A DNA stretch of 64,000 nt, taken from contig NW_006763294.1 of assembly GCF_000218685.1 (NCBI RefSeq), positions 558,001 to 622,000 of the forward strand. The letters are read 5' to 3'. Shown here in pieces: positions 1 through 12,500 of this stretch. Under the pieces are notes generated by a model. The model was not told the origin of the DNA, did no database searches, and worked only from the letters and a program-made list of their open reading frames with translations. Within the stretch, counting starts at the first letter, position 1. Every line of letters begins with the position of its first letter. Made by a program: the position numbers and the translations under genes. This stretch comes from Serpula lacrymans var. lacrymans S7.9. Its lineage: Eukaryota; Basidiomycota; Agaricomycetes; Boletales; Serpulaceae.

Positions 1-3000
1 GCGCCGAAGTCTCGTCGCGTCATGAAACATTATCACCTGCTGCTGCTCAAGATACACGAGACAGTGTCTCTCCAAGTCGTGAAGCACACAGTGATCACAG
101 CGAACATCTTGACTGGAATTGGCCCCCTGCCTTTCCACAGGGTAAATTTGCTAGTCGTGCTGGCCATATCGAGTCATCTTCTGCTAAGGATGGTAGCGAT
201 GACGAAGCCTTGGACAGTGACGAAGATCACCAGGGCCCTTTACCTCTTGGAACAAGTGACTTACTGTACGATGATCTGGACGAACTTGCTCCCACAAGTG
301 AACAAAATGGCGCGGGCATCAACGAAAACTATGACGTTTCACTCGAAAATCGAGCAATCAGTCATGCAGAAAACACCATAGCGACTGCAGAGACTATATC
401 AGAAGATGTCGAGGAGATTGTTGATGATAGTATTTTTGATTTCCTGGCGAATCCTGAAGCAGACGCCCCCCAGGCATCTGGGCCAGTCGATCAACCAAAC
501 GTGGTACCTATTAGTTCAAGTAAGTAAACCTCCAGAACGTGTAAACCTCCAGAACGTGTAAACCTCCACTAATTACGTCATACAGCACCTTCCCATATCT
601 CCAATGTCGACACTGATGACACCTCGGGCCAACAAGCTTCAGATGCTGTATCTTCAGGCGAGCATATAACTACGGCTTCAGACGTTACGTCAAACCAAGA
701 TATACAGGAAACGACACTTGTACCCTTCTACGATACCTCCTCACTTGATCAGTTTACTTCTGAAGCTGAAAAGGCAGAAGCCATTGTAGCTAGCACTACT
801 ACAGAGGTGGAAGGGCGAGACTCTGGTGGTTCAGACATCCATCAGGTTCTGGAAAATGCCGTGCCGCAGGCAGAGGTAGGAAGTCCATACCCTTTGAGTC
901 AACGTGATGCTAATACTATCCGTTGTCAAACCAGGAGCCTGAGGTGATAAACCCCATAACTATGATGGCCGTCGATCTGCTTCATGATCACTGGGTGATG
1001 CCGGAAACTGATATAGTGGTGACTTCGTTGTCTGCGTATGAACCTCCAGAAATCCAGTCTTCCCATTCTCAGCTCCAGTCAGGAGTAGACAACGGCATCC
1101 AGGAACCATCCAATGTAGAGAAACAGGCCGAACAGGAGGGCATTAGTTCAAGTGGTGAAGCACAGGACCAGTTGGAGACACAAGAGCATACAAGTGGCGT
1201 GAATCAGGCTGATGATATTCCCATTTCTTCACCCGCAAGAATACCAGCGCCTGATACCATTAGGTCACCTCTACCATCTTTCATTAGTTTCAGTCCTCTC
1301 CGATCGCCTCCTGTTCTCGTCAACGTCCCAGGCTCGCCGCATCTTGTCTTGAGCCCTCGTGATGCTCCAAGTGGGCCAGTGCCTGTGTCAGTGCCTGTTT
1401 CGTCCTCGATCTTGCAAGAACTCTCTCGGAGGTTGTCTTCCTCAGATACAAACAGCAATGGTCTGACTGTTCCACGCGACGAAGAAGATGGTCCCAGTCC
1501 TCAGCGACTGGACACCCCCGAGCCTGCTCATGATAGTGATGATGACAGCAAAGGTGATGACGAACGGGAAGACGAATCAAAAGATCAGGAACTTCTGGTG
1601 ATTGATAGCCAAGGACGAGATCGTGCTTTTGACATTGAGCCACTCGAAGATGATCAAACGAGCAACGTTTCTGGAGATTCTGTTCATGAAACAATTCATC
1701 TTCCTATGGATATCCCCCGAAGTCCTGTCGAGGGCATAGATACTTCTCTCCCCGATAACACGGAGATACCAAACGTATCGCTCTCACAAACTTTGCTAGA
1801 TGGTCATGATCAACCACCACTTGAGGATGTTTGGCCTTCAGATAGCGCACAACTTCAAGGATTAGAAAGTCCACAACACGCTGCGGATATCATAGAGCCA
1901 CAAGAGCAGCCCGACCCCGCTACTCACCAGCGAGACACCTCGAGTCCAGTGGATGACGAGGACAAAAACGCAGCCAAAAATGACATCGATATCGTGGACC
2001 GCTCCTCGCAACAGGACTCTACCCAAAAATCTTTGACGCCAGTGCCTTCCCCATCAGTAGAAGATGCTTTTAAATTAATGGGCAATGACAGTCAAATGGC
2101 TCCAGGAGCTGTTAGTGAAGGTGAAGACGAAGATTCCGTGGACGTTGAAGAAAATCCAGAGAATCAATCCTCGCAAGGGTAAGGCTGCGGATCATGATTC
2201 AAAATAAGCTGTGTTGACATATTTTTTCAGGGGTCTGGTAGACCAACCTACACAGGATTCATCTGAAGCACGCATGAACGAGCATGCCCCTGGAGCCTCT
2301 GTTCATATTGTTCCCGCCAGCTCTTCTGCCAGCTCAGACGAATCATTGTCGGCTGAGATTAAATCCCCACGCATAAAGCGCAAGCGAGCGTCCTCTACAA
2401 GCACACCTAGTCGCTTAACTCGATCCATGTCGAGTAAACATTTAATGGCTGGTGCGCATTTTGATGACCAACCGAAAAAAATCAAAAAGAAAGAGCATAC
2501 AAGTCACGACACAGTTAACGGGCTAGGAAACACGAGTGATATGGAATCGACTAGTTCAGGGGCTACCAGTGCATCTAGGATGCTTGGTCCTTCCAGCAGG
2601 CATAGCTCTCGAGCCTCATCTGTCATTTCCAGTGCTCCTAGCACGTCCTCTTTGTCAATACAGCCTTCACCGACTGTAGACCGCTTTACAATGCATACGC
2701 TCCACCCTGCAGTCCCTCCTCCCATCTTCCACACACATGGTGGCTTACGTCACCATCACCCTCCTAAACCACCTTCGATCACATCTCAACCCGAGCATGT
2801 CACATTTTCTTCCACCACTGCCCCTCCCAAGGACAAGGACAAGGACAAGGACAAGGACAAGGACAAGGAAACGTTACCGGCAACTCCAGCTGCTGCAGTT
2901 CCAAATACTACTCGTAGTAAAATATCATCCAGCTCTCCTGTCACTCGTTCCAATTGTCGTTTCCACAAAATAAGTCTTCCCAAGGAGGAGGGTGGAACGC

Positions 3001-3809
3001 GAGTCTCTTTCGTTGTCCCAGGCTGTTCGCTCGGTAGCGCGGAATTGATGCACGAGCAAGAGATTCAGGATCATGGTCCAGCCTCTTATGAGGATTACAA
3101 GTACTTAATTGGAAACATCGAATCTCTGGAATTTAGCTCGTATCTAATCGGCATTTTGCGTCAGTTGGTTGGAGTCGATCTTCTACGGGAGAATGAAGTT
3201 TTCTATCTGGCCAACCCTGGGGAAGATGTACCAAAGAAGAGTAGGCGATCTTCGGCAGTTTCGAGACTTGCCTCGCGCGATGCACCTTCTACAGTTTTGC
3301 GGAGCGCGCCTGGTTCGCCTCTCGTACCTGTAACCTCAAGACGCTCCCCGGCAGCTTCTCTGGTTCGTGCCCCAATATCCGCTGCTGGATCTACTTCGAC
3401 TTCAGCATCATTTCGACTTCGTGCACGTGGCTCTGAGGGAGATTCTATTTCGATATACTCTCCTTCGGATGGCAATTTGACCGACCCAGATGATGATGCA
3501 GTTCCTGAAGCAAAGCGTCGCAAGAAGTTAACGAAGCTTGCTGGTATAGACCACCCAGAAAGTATATCGGGAACATCAAAGCAAACCACAACTGACCATA
3601 CGATACGCCGTCGTCGAAGCAGGCGTCTGAACTCGGATGCTGCAGCATACAAGCCAGGAACTGACGAAGAAAATGAATCTGTCGATGAGGATGGTATCAT
3701 TGATAAAGTTCGCCGCAGGCGAAGAGGGACCAAAAGGTCTCGAGCAGAGCAAACTGGCGATGAGGATCAAAGTGAATCTAAGACGAAAAAGCAGAGAGGC
3801 CCGCCTTGA
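1..3809 (+). CDS. Large acidic, Ser-rich nuclear-type protein (3' part)
   Basis: The gene enters from the left edge and shows four exons: <1..519, 586..875, 935..2178 and 2231..3809. All junctions have GT..AG borders and keep phase, giving more than 1,200 residues. Most of the protein is low-complexity, rich in Ser, Pro, Asp and Glu. Near residues encoded at 2829-2870 there is a run of alternating Lys-Asp. One compact, better-conserved-looking block of about 90 residues (encoded around 2950-3230, beginning NCRFHKISLPKEE) is followed by basic clusters such as RRRRRGTKRSR that look like nuclear localisation signals at the C-terminus. No enzyme motif is visible and I do not recognise the family; a chromatin- or nuclear-envelope-associated role is only a guess. 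It converges on the MIF4G gene, with 182 bp between stop codons. The N-terminus lies outside the window. Confidence 0.75.
524..568 (+). repeat. 17-bp tandem repeat inside an intron
   Basis: The unit gtaaacctccagaacgt occurs twice in full and then as a partial third copy (gtaaacctcca). It fills most of the 66-bp intron 520..585 of the first gene, starting right after the donor. Each unit begins with GT, so each carries a donor-like start. Confidence 0.85.
2829..2870 (+). repeat. AAGGAC hexamer microsatellite, in frame
   Basis: Six perfect AAGGAC units plus one variant (AAGGAA) lie inside the last exon of the first gene. They encode alternating Lys-Asp residues. The hexamer period is a multiple of three, so length changes would not shift the frame. 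Confidence 0.9.
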
Positions 3810-3991
3810 AATTAGACCTAGCATAACTCTCGCATTACTGTATTTAGTTGTTGTTCATTTTGTCTGTTTACGATGGCTTTGTATTCTGTTTTACAAGGCA
3901 GAGATATGAGTATCAATAGTATACACTGGCATGTTGAACCCATGTTTTGATCAGAGTTGGCTCGCTCAGATAGCTGCAAATCGAGACGTTG

Positions 3992-5437
3992 CTAAAATGC
4001 ATAAGCGTAGGGTACGACTGGCCCCTGGTCTCCTGGTCCTGATTCTCCTCCCCCTCCGACAGGGCTGGGGTGTACGTCCCAGTCGACCCTCTCGTTACGT
4101 GGCTGAAACCGACTAAAGAGCGAAAAATACTGATCAAGGAAGCGTTCCTTGCAGTGTTCACGACCGTGGATTTTGCTTGCCAACCTTTCGACCAAATCCG
4201 CTCTCAAAGTACAGGCATGCAGCATACGAGCTACAAACCCGTAAGCATCAGGGTTATCGAGGATCGCGTCCTCTAGCATCTCCATAACAGGTGTGAAACC
4301 GTCCAAAAATGCTTGACAAGGTATGCATAGGCGACGAACCGAAGGCAAGGAAAATAAGGAGGCTACAAGGGACGCGTTATCGACGTCACCAGAGACCACA
4401 GCTTCTTGCACCAAACTCCCGACAAGTACAGGACGTTGCTCAGCAGGGAGGGATTGAACAAAGTCATCTCCAAAGCCCAGATCACGGATGGCGAAGAAAG
4501 ACTGAACGTTCTCGTGACAATGCTGGCTGACTTCGTGATCTTCTCCATACCCAACAACTGAAAGAATATCCTCCCCCTGCCTTGATCTCGAGTCTCCATC
4601 GTCCTCTAAGTCTAAGCCATATATCTCTGTCCTCTGTTTCTCCGACTCAAAAACATCTACGGGTTTCATAGTCATGGATTCTACTATAGCCTGTAGCAAA
4701 GGATTTTATCAATGAAAATCGAGACAAGGGTAGAGGTGACTGACCATCATCAGAAAGCGAATTCTATATGTGACTGTGTCTTCTTCAAGAACCCTCCCTA
4801 TTCGATCGGAGATATTCAATGCCTCCAGTAACTGTGATCCATCTGTCGCTCGGATGATTGGGCGTAAGAGTCTACAAATGGCAATGGTACACTCTTCGTT
4901 GCCATTTTCTGCACAAGTAAACAGTGTGCTGATCGATCCTTGAATATCCTCGGCAGAAAAAAAGCTACTGCGAAGCAGATAACCCAAAAAGCGCATGAGT
5001 GGAAGAAGATGGGGGGAGTTGTCTTTGTGCGTGCGATCAAATTCTCTAAAGCAGGAGTTGCGTAGTGCTACGGTGAAAATATGTCGATATGAATGCGGAG
5101 GGCAGTTATTGACTCTAGACCAACGAGCACTCTCCTTACCCACTTCATCTTCAATTCTCTGCGAGAGATCTGCATAGAGAGACGCTCGTGCTTCGTCCAG
5201 AAGGGCTATACGAAGGATAGAATCTGCAATCAAGGCAAGTAGCTCGGCATTTCCACTCCTTCCACAGATTACGGACCATTGAACAACCTGCGTGGAGGTG
5301 GAGTCGAAATTGTAAGCGGTCAGTTTGTTCAACAAACCGCATACTCTCCGCTTAACTGTATCACTATCAGGTGGTACGCTCCATGGCCTCCATACTCGAG
5401 CAGAAGGGTCCATGTGGGAATGGATGGGGTATTGCAT
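3992..5437 (-). CDS. MIF4G-domain protein, eIF4G-like fragment architecture
   Basis: Two coding exons, 4745..5437 and 3992..4690, are joined across a 54-bp intron; the joint restores the end of the MIF4G fold (RIRFLMM|AIVESM). The MIF4G domain starts near residue 20 (VKRRVCGLLNKLT, then NFDSTS) and covers most of the first exon. It is an all-helical HEAT-type domain which in eIF4G, CBP80 and related factors binds eIF4A or RNA-processing partners. The second exon holds a helical block starting PVLVGSLVQEAVVSGD that resembles an MA3 or second HEAT unit. A Gly-rich tail follows. At about 464 residues it is much shorter than true eIF4G and shows no eIF4E- or PABP-binding part, so it may be a stand-alone MIF4G factor. 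The ATG at 5437 is the first in frame; the frame stays open upstream (LTPRVRLVPQL), so an additional 5' exon is possible. Confidence 0.7.
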
Positions 5438-6389
5438 CAACTGAGGAACAAGTCGTACGCGTGGCGTCAGCGGTATGTGGCGCTTTGAGAAGGATAAAGT
5501 TCGTGAGAGTCGGACAGCAAATTTTTGAAGAATAAGGTGAGACTATTGATGGTCCTCGAGAAGAGATAAAAGCTGTGAAAGGCAAGAAAAGCGATGAAGG
5601 GCTCTATAGCCTTGGCTTGAGTACTTAACCGCAAATGCACCACGACTATGGAGAACTCGGTAGGTTCCATCTGATATGACTGGCGGAAATGAAAATTTTG
5701 ACGTAGCTTCCAATCCAGCGTGACTGCAAAGAAAAGGGAAATGAACCCTTCAGCCGATAGACGCGCCACCTTGCATGCGCACGCCTGCTTTGAGGCCAAG
5801 AAGGAATCCTACGAAAACATACCACAAATAACTCACTTGTTTGATATGTTATCCCGGGAACCCGGTAAAGCTTCCCTGTTAGCTCAGGGAATGTCATGGG
5901 ATGTCGTCAGAGCAGAGAATTAAAGTCGATTCTCCCAGAGCACCGGCCTGATCGCATCAATAGACAGGTTGACCACGATAACGATATCCGTCCACAAAAT
6001 GAAATCGACAAAAGACTAGTAACATCTTGCATGATCTTGCGAACTATATTTGGTCTGAATATCTGCCGTAACAGATGGAAGAAGTGGTATGTATGTGGCA
6101 ACTCGATGCTCGACGATATCTTGTGTAACTGTTTGCCTATTACCCACGTGATTCAATGCCGGCAAAATAGTTATAGAGCTGATACACGCACCTTAAATTC
6201 AGGTCAAATAAGGGTCGCGGAGAATAAACGGATAGCCAGTGCATAAATGTATCAGCTGCATATTAAGGCCATGCCATATCTCTGAACATCGATTTGTGGG
6301 CAAAAATGTCCAAATATGTGAATTCAAGGCAGCATGTAGTGTACGAATGTCGGGGAAATAGTAGAACATATGTCATACCGTAGTCACGT
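5438..6389. other. Gap with no recognised gene
   Basis: This is the space between the MIF4G start and the DUF1917 stop. Minus-strand frames near 5470-5800 are open for about 110 codons and might be a 5' exon or leader of the MIF4G gene, but no convincing splice joins them. A CACGTG hexamer sits at 6145-6150. Nothing else is identified. Confidence 0.4.
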
Positions 6390-8057
6390 TCACTTCATTA
6401 TCTTTCTCTTCTTCGGTTTGACGTCTTCCTCTTCAGTTTCGCTTTCAGAAGCTCTTTTCTTCGCACTAGTGCCTGCCTTCTTCATTTTCACCTCGTTTTT
6501 TCTTCTCTTTTCATCTACTTGGTTGTCATCCTCATCAGAGGCAAATGGATCGTCTTCCTTTGCCTTTTCCTTTTTCTTGAGAGGTGGCTTTCGCTTACTC
6601 CCGACGGTAGAAGCATCATTTACTTCAGGCACTTTAGTAATAGTTACTTTCTTTGCGGCGGAGAGATCAGAGAAATAGGCATCTTTAAGCTCCTGAAAAA
6701 CAAAGAAGTTAAGAACCTTACGAGTACGATATTGACATCATGAAATGGTCGACTTACTTTAATTTCCGTGTCCTTCATCAGGGCTGTGTTCTTCCAAACC
6801 TAACGCATAAATTAACTTCATGTTCATTGAAGCAGTATTGTAGTGCTCACCGTCGACGGAATTCCACTGGGATGCTTGCTATCAAGCCCTAATCACCAAC
6901 TTCAGCCCGACACATTAATTTGAAAGCGGATAAACCACACCAATTACCGTATACAGATCTGACTTTACTCCGCTAAGGTTTACGCCATGATTTCTCAATA
7001 GAACTTTCATGACCTAGCCTCTGATGTCATTATAAAGGTAAAAACGAAACGTACGACAACTCACGTCTGTTACACTATTTTTGTCGTAAACATCTGGCAT
7101 ATAAAGACAAATGACGTGTTGGTAGTGTTGCGTCTCGCTCTCGGGTGATGTAGCCACTTTAGTGAGGAATGCTGCCGTAGACAATAGCGGGCCATTGACT
7201 AACGACTCTATTGAAAAGACAATGGGTAGTTAGTGCTTGCAGAGCTTCATAGAGAGTAGAATTCTGACTGGCCACACTTGACCAGACGGAGTCAACTCTA
7301 TCTGGCGGTGCAAATATAAGCCTGTCTCCCAAGCATCAAGTTAGAAGTCAGAGCAAATAGTATAATTCACAGACCATTTCCCCGAAACATAGCCGTGTTT
7401 TATCGATATAGCTTTCAGCTTATCTGTCGCTTCTGTTTGCACCTAACACGGATCATTGTTTCGAGGACCTGAATCAGCATGGGAAGGGGCTCACTTGTTC
7501 ACGCAACTCCTTCTTACTTTTGGCCCCTGTCTTTTTGTTGGAGCGCACGGGAATTGACGCGTCGTTCTAACTCGCAATATGAAGTTTACACAGCAGGAAC
7601 AACCAAGGTAGAATACGGACCTTGATATCTTCCACTTTCTTCGAGACTTCCTGCACTGTACCATAATGGAATTCAGATACTATTAATCATCGCAACATGA
7701 TGCTCAGTGCGCACGCAAAGCGGAAGCTTCCTCTTCAGCTTGTATCGTTCCAGTGTCTTTTTTGGAGGCTTCTGCACCTTTGACCCAGATCCACTTCATT
7801 CAAGTTAACAGACTTTAAGTGTACATTCCGAAATCGCGCAATATATGATTGTGCCAACTCACAGGCTTAGTGCCATCGTTTTGAACCATTGATGGTTTAT
7901 ACTGATGTGTGCTCCACTGAGAATTAAAAGCTCTTTCGTCAAATGCATGACCACCCACTTTGTCCAAAAACTCGTCGAGCGTTAAGCTTGAATCTTGAGA
8001 CCAATAATACGCGTATTCCTTGGGAGCTTTATCTTCATTTACCACATCATTGGTCAT
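6390..8057 (-). CDS. DUF1917 (Bles03/C11orf68-like) protein, 11 exons
   Basis: Eleven short minus-strand exons can be chained with consistent GT..AG borders and phase from ATG 8057 to the stop at 6390. The assembled core reads ...KPWIWVKG..., ...GKWLIFAPPDRVDSVWSSVA..., KSLVNGPL..., HVICLYMPDVYD and VMKVLLRNHGVNLSGVKSD. This matches the DUF1917 family, whose human member Bles03 has a fold reminiscent of eIF4E; its biochemical function is unknown. The first exon carries an acidic N-terminus (EYAYYWSQDSSLTLDEFLDKVGG). The last exon adds a Lys/Glu-rich tail ending KPKKRKIMK that looks like a nuclear localisation signal. An earlier in-frame TTG at 8078 was not used; ATG 8057 is the first good start. 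The family assignment is firm; the individual exon borders are hand-made. Confidence 0.75.
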
Positions 8058-8703
8058 TTCCGCTGCAAGAACGGACAACGTCTAATGATAGAAGGAAGGA
8101 AAAAATATAAGCACTGTAGACTAGACTGCAAGCTGATTCTTTCCTGTTATGACTGAGACCTTTAAGTCAAATTGTGTTTTTCTAGCTGCAGTCTCCATTC
8201 AAATTTCAAGTGACGCGAATATCACGTGACTATTGTAATTGATGCGCGAATTGCAGTCCCATTGAGACACTTCCCCTAGACACTTCAGGCCAATCTTCAA
8301 GCTTCAGGGTGCAAGTAAAGGGCAAAAGCTGTTGATATATGCAATACACGGCGTCTGTATGAAATAGCAACGCAGACCATACGTCAAATCGCAGGAATAC
8401 AATAATTATCGCTTGAGTACGTCAGGAGTCTACTGCACTGCCTTAACCACGACACCTGAGGAAGATCACGGCGTAAATTTGCATTCAACTGCAGCATAAC
8501 TATAGTACAATAATTGTACAAACGATCTCGAGATCAAGAAAAAACTTCTCATACGACATAAAGCATATAGATCATGATAAAAGAAGCAAAACAGAAGGTC
8601 AAACAGTGTCATACAACGACGATTAGACTAAAACGAGGCAGTTATTACAGAAGTCGTGGAATATTGCTCTTTCGAGCACGTCGTAAAATTGTGAAACGAC
8701 ATT
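8058..8703. other. Promoter-side gap with a CACGTGAC site
   Basis: No open frame of interest. The motif CACGTGAC at 8223-8230 lies 166 bp upstream of the DUF1917 start codon and could be a bHLH-type binding site. The rest is AT-rich. Confidence 0.4.
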
Positions 8704-9585
8704 TTAGAAGAAAATGAAAATTTGCGAATGGATCACTGAAATAAAATCAAAAAATAATTTAACATACTTGGAATACTCGCCAAGTATGATGAGTATAATG
8801 ATAGCACCCAGCACCAAAGAGTAGTGCGGGGAGGGCACAGAGTATTGCAGAGATCGTCGGATGGTATTAGGCCAGCTTCGAGTAGTGACCACACCTGCAC
8901 GTTGAAAAGGCCTACTTGATAGGCAATTCGCAACCGCGTCTACTTTATGCACTATGGCCTCTTGAGCATTCTCCACTGAGGCCTCGTATCGTCGTACCAC
9001 ACGCATCCGCTTTTCGCGAATCTTCAGGGTTCGTTCCGACGGCGAAGGTTCTTGAAAAGCAAGACGCCATGATGAGCCACGAAAGATCAATCCTGCATGT
9101 AAGGAAACTCACCATATATTAACAACTCTCTTGTTTCCTCTGTGAGGACCTTGACAGCAATGGCTGAGAGGACGTCGGGACGTTGACTCTCAAAAGGTAT
9201 TAAGCGAACTGGGTCGATGGCCTAAGGTGTATATAGAACGCTTAGACCTATAACCAAGTCCGCATGCAACGACGAAACTCGCCTGACAACTTTCCAGAGC
9301 CCATTTTCTTTTAACGCGCGCAAAGTTAAACTCTCCTGAAGGCTCCAAGGGAAAATCTGCTACTAGAACAGACCAAGTCACGGCTAGGTCATAATCCTTT
9401 TCGTATTCGACGTAAAATTTAACGCGAAGGTGTCTGTATCCAACGTGATAGTTCGAATCGCTAGAATGACAGAATGGGACATACCCTGCAGGGGGTTCTG
9501 GGGAAAGGCCTACCTTCCGACCATTCCATATTGCTTCAAGACGCTCTTCGGGCGTACGCTGGAAAACTGAGGGTCGATTTCCCAT
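8704..9585 (-). CDS. Probable tail-anchored membrane protein, unknown function
   Basis: Three exons (9283..9585, 9113..9221, 8704..9050) join in phase to 252 codons. The first intron (9222..9282) uses a GC donor (cag|gcgagt); the second (9051..9112) is ordinary. The N-terminus MGNRPSVFQRTPEERLEAIW is followed by a mixed-charge soluble part, then a basic stretch with heptad-like spacing (KIREKRMRVVRRYEASVENA). Near the C-terminus a hydrophobic run (YSLVLGAIIILIILGEY) could anchor the protein in a membrane with the bulk in the cytosol. I do not recognise the family. ATG 9585 is a real ATG; an overlapping frame starting upstream (MPQPKTGQQ) was judged less likely. The 3' exon could be shortened by an unseen splice near 8897. 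Confidence 0.5.
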
Positions 9586-12500
9586 CGGAACTCGAGTTGC
9601 TGACCAGTCTTGGGCTGGGGCATTGTGGTGTCAGGTTACCCACTACTTATCATGTCTTCATGATGATGGTCCTGAGCCTTCCACGAAACACCGGTACTTA
9701 GTGTGTTGCCTGGTCAACAACTTTGCAGAAAAACAAGGACACTGGGCAAGAGACAACTCTGGAGAACCGGCGATTTTTCCACCTTGATACAAACTTTCCA
9801 TAAATGGCATTAAGCACACATTAAGCGCCCACCGACTTTGTTCTCCAACACAAGCTCCAAGAAGTGTATGGTAATATTATACAAGGCTGCGATTACCAAG
9901 GAAACAATGTAGACCCAAGTGCAACAAGATGAACCATACAAGATAAACCGATGATTACAGAGATATATCCTCAAACACATCAAGTACCGCATGTGCATTC
10001 TTCTTATCACCAGGCTGTTTTGATGGGGAAGCTAGTCCTTCTCTGCACCAACCCTGGCCATGGTTTTTTCTTTACTCAATAATCGTTCGATAGTTCCACC
10101 ATCCTATTCCATGGTCACAATCAAGAACAGTCTTGCACTGAGAATGCATACATCAAATTCAAGTCGATAAAAATGTCAGGGAAATTAACCTTTCGTAATC
10201 GTAGAAAGACTTGCAAGCACCAGATAACACTTGTACAAACTCGACTCTGGCCCTTGGCTTTGAGAATAGCTTGCTACTTGGTGGGACTATGCGCTATGCT
10301 AACTAATAGCTTCTCATCTTCAATATGATTCCACTTCCTTGAACGATTTCTGAAAATCCAAAGTTTCAACGAATATTCAATCACTGATTGGAATACTAAG
10401 CGCTACCTGCCTGACCGCCAGTGGTATTGTTGATAGATGAACTCCCGAATTCTCACAATAAGCTGCTCCATAGCAGCGAGATCGTGCTCGAGGAGCACTC
10501 GGGAAATTGACATTGTTTCTGTGACGGAAATTTGTCTTCTACAGTGTAAAAGCGTCCAATCAGCTATCCATACCAGGGTGGTCTTAGAAAAGCAGTTTAC
10601 TTTGAGACAACGTACCACCATAAATGGGCTCCTCTTTGACCTTTGGAAACTTCAACCATTATGGTGAAGGACCTAGTTCAATAACAGGATCCTGGTCGCG
10701 CCTTTTGGTGATATCATTAGCCATGACTTGACAAAAAACTTGTCTCTTCTTTGGAGATTTATGACCAGACCTCGATCGAACAGACAATCTCAGCGCTCAG
10801 GATGCGTATCAAGCCGCACTTTCAAATATATAAGAGCGTGAAAGACCATACCGCCAGCAAGAGGTAAAAATCAATAGTACAAATGCACACGTCAGGGAGA
10901 GAACGTCCACCTTCATGATAGTCTCGATCGTGTCAATTTGCTGTCATTTTCAATTCACCATGATGCCATCTGTCTTTGTAGCCCAGGCCAGAAATACCTA
11001 TAGCATCAGCATGCAACTTTGTACCCGTCGGGCAGTCACACATGCTTACCAACGAAATTGTCATGCGCACAACTCGGCGGGAGGATGGAAAGTGCGAAGC
11101 TTGAGAGCTGGAGCAATGAAACGGTAGAACTTCGGTCAGCACTACTGAGCACGAGAACTGCACAATGAAGCGCAACGAAGTCTGCTAAAAGTTGTAATCA
11201 TGTCCCGTTATAGTGGCCCCGTATCAATGAAATAATATCGTACCATTGCGACGGGCTCAAAAGTACCGTAGATAACATGAACTGGGATAAAATATCTGAT
11301 AGATTAAGCCGAATGCGACATCACGATCCGTCGGTGAGATAGTCGATGAGAAAATGATGACTCCTTGACAGCCTTGGCCTCAAAGACACGGTCTAAGCGA
11401 GAGATGGGTGTGCAGATAGCAGCTTCTCCACAATTTCTAGTTCGAGGTAGAGCATCAAATAATACCAGCAGTGAGTAGAGACGACAGCACCCGAAAGGCA
11501 AGCAACACCTCCGCGGGACACACCAGAAGGTCAGTGTCCGGGGTATTCCCGTTCAAAAGGTGTACTTCTAACTTCGTAGTCCTCGAGAAAGGTACGACCC
11601 ATTGGTACGGTATCGAGGTCATAAACGAAAGGACATGTCGAGGTAGTTCTTGTGAAAGTATTGTCTCCAATCCGCGGAAGGCACCCCTAAAATTTATCTT
11701 TGTTCATCAGTTGCAAACTTCCCACCATGTCCAAAAGGCGCACCGGTGACCAACACAACACATGTAAAATTGATGTTGTCCTGCCATTCAAATCGCGTAT
11801 TCGTTAGACCCTGTAAAGCGATAGGTAATGCCTACCAAAAGAGTCAAACATACGCCCCTAGGAAGTACATTACTGAAAACTATTACAAATTCACATGACG
11901 CCTTACCGCGCCTAACAAGTTCGTGTTCTCATAAGATAACACACGTAAGCTCTCACATCCCCACCCGGTGTATTGCGAATATTCTCTGATCGAAGCGGTG
12001 GTCGATCAGAACCTCGGGGACGAAGACAAGTAGGGAATGTTCGCATATAGCCCATCACCGATGATAGCACATTGGTGGAGAATCTGATAACTTCGAAGTA
12101 TGTGAAAAATAACAGACTTTTGTATTATTGCCGACGTACCTCGAGGAATTGTAAACGAAGCTACCTATCCCTCTTAACTCCATTTCAAAGCTTCCGAGCC
12201 GCATCGAAAGATAAAAGTCTCCGGAAGGAACGTGGTTATATATAAGCCTGTGAATTATGGCTTACCTAGACTGGTGTAAAAACGAAGTGGCGTCATGGAG
12301 GGTAATGCAAAGATTAAGACGTGTTCAAAATACTAAGAATTGTAAAGCCTTAGTGTCATGGATAATCAAATGGGGGTAAACCACCGCGAAGGCAAAGTAC
12401 CGAGGGATTCGCTGGTACTAGCATGCCGCTCCCTGAGAGAACCGCTCAGAAGGTCAGTAGGTAGTGTGTCGATCAGCGCTGCACTAAAAATATTTGCTCA

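Noticed and set aside
22..381. Plus-strand frame of 119 codons at the left edge
   Set aside because: The neighbouring frame, open from base 3 and spliced at 520 in phase, continues the large acidic protein; this one is an overlapping shadow.
1204..1694. Antisense frames within the first gene
   Set aside because: They are shadows of a long, well-spliced acidic coding region and show no protein-like pattern of their own.
9094..9113. 20-nt intron (gtgagt...gcag) in the tail-anchored protein gene
   Set aside because: Too short for spliceosomal removal; a 62-nt intron with the same donor (9051-9112) keeps the phase and is preferred.
11471..11749. Plus-strand frame of 92 codons in the unresolved stretch
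   Set aside because: It is antisense to the longer minus-strand frames, and neither side has decisive evidence.
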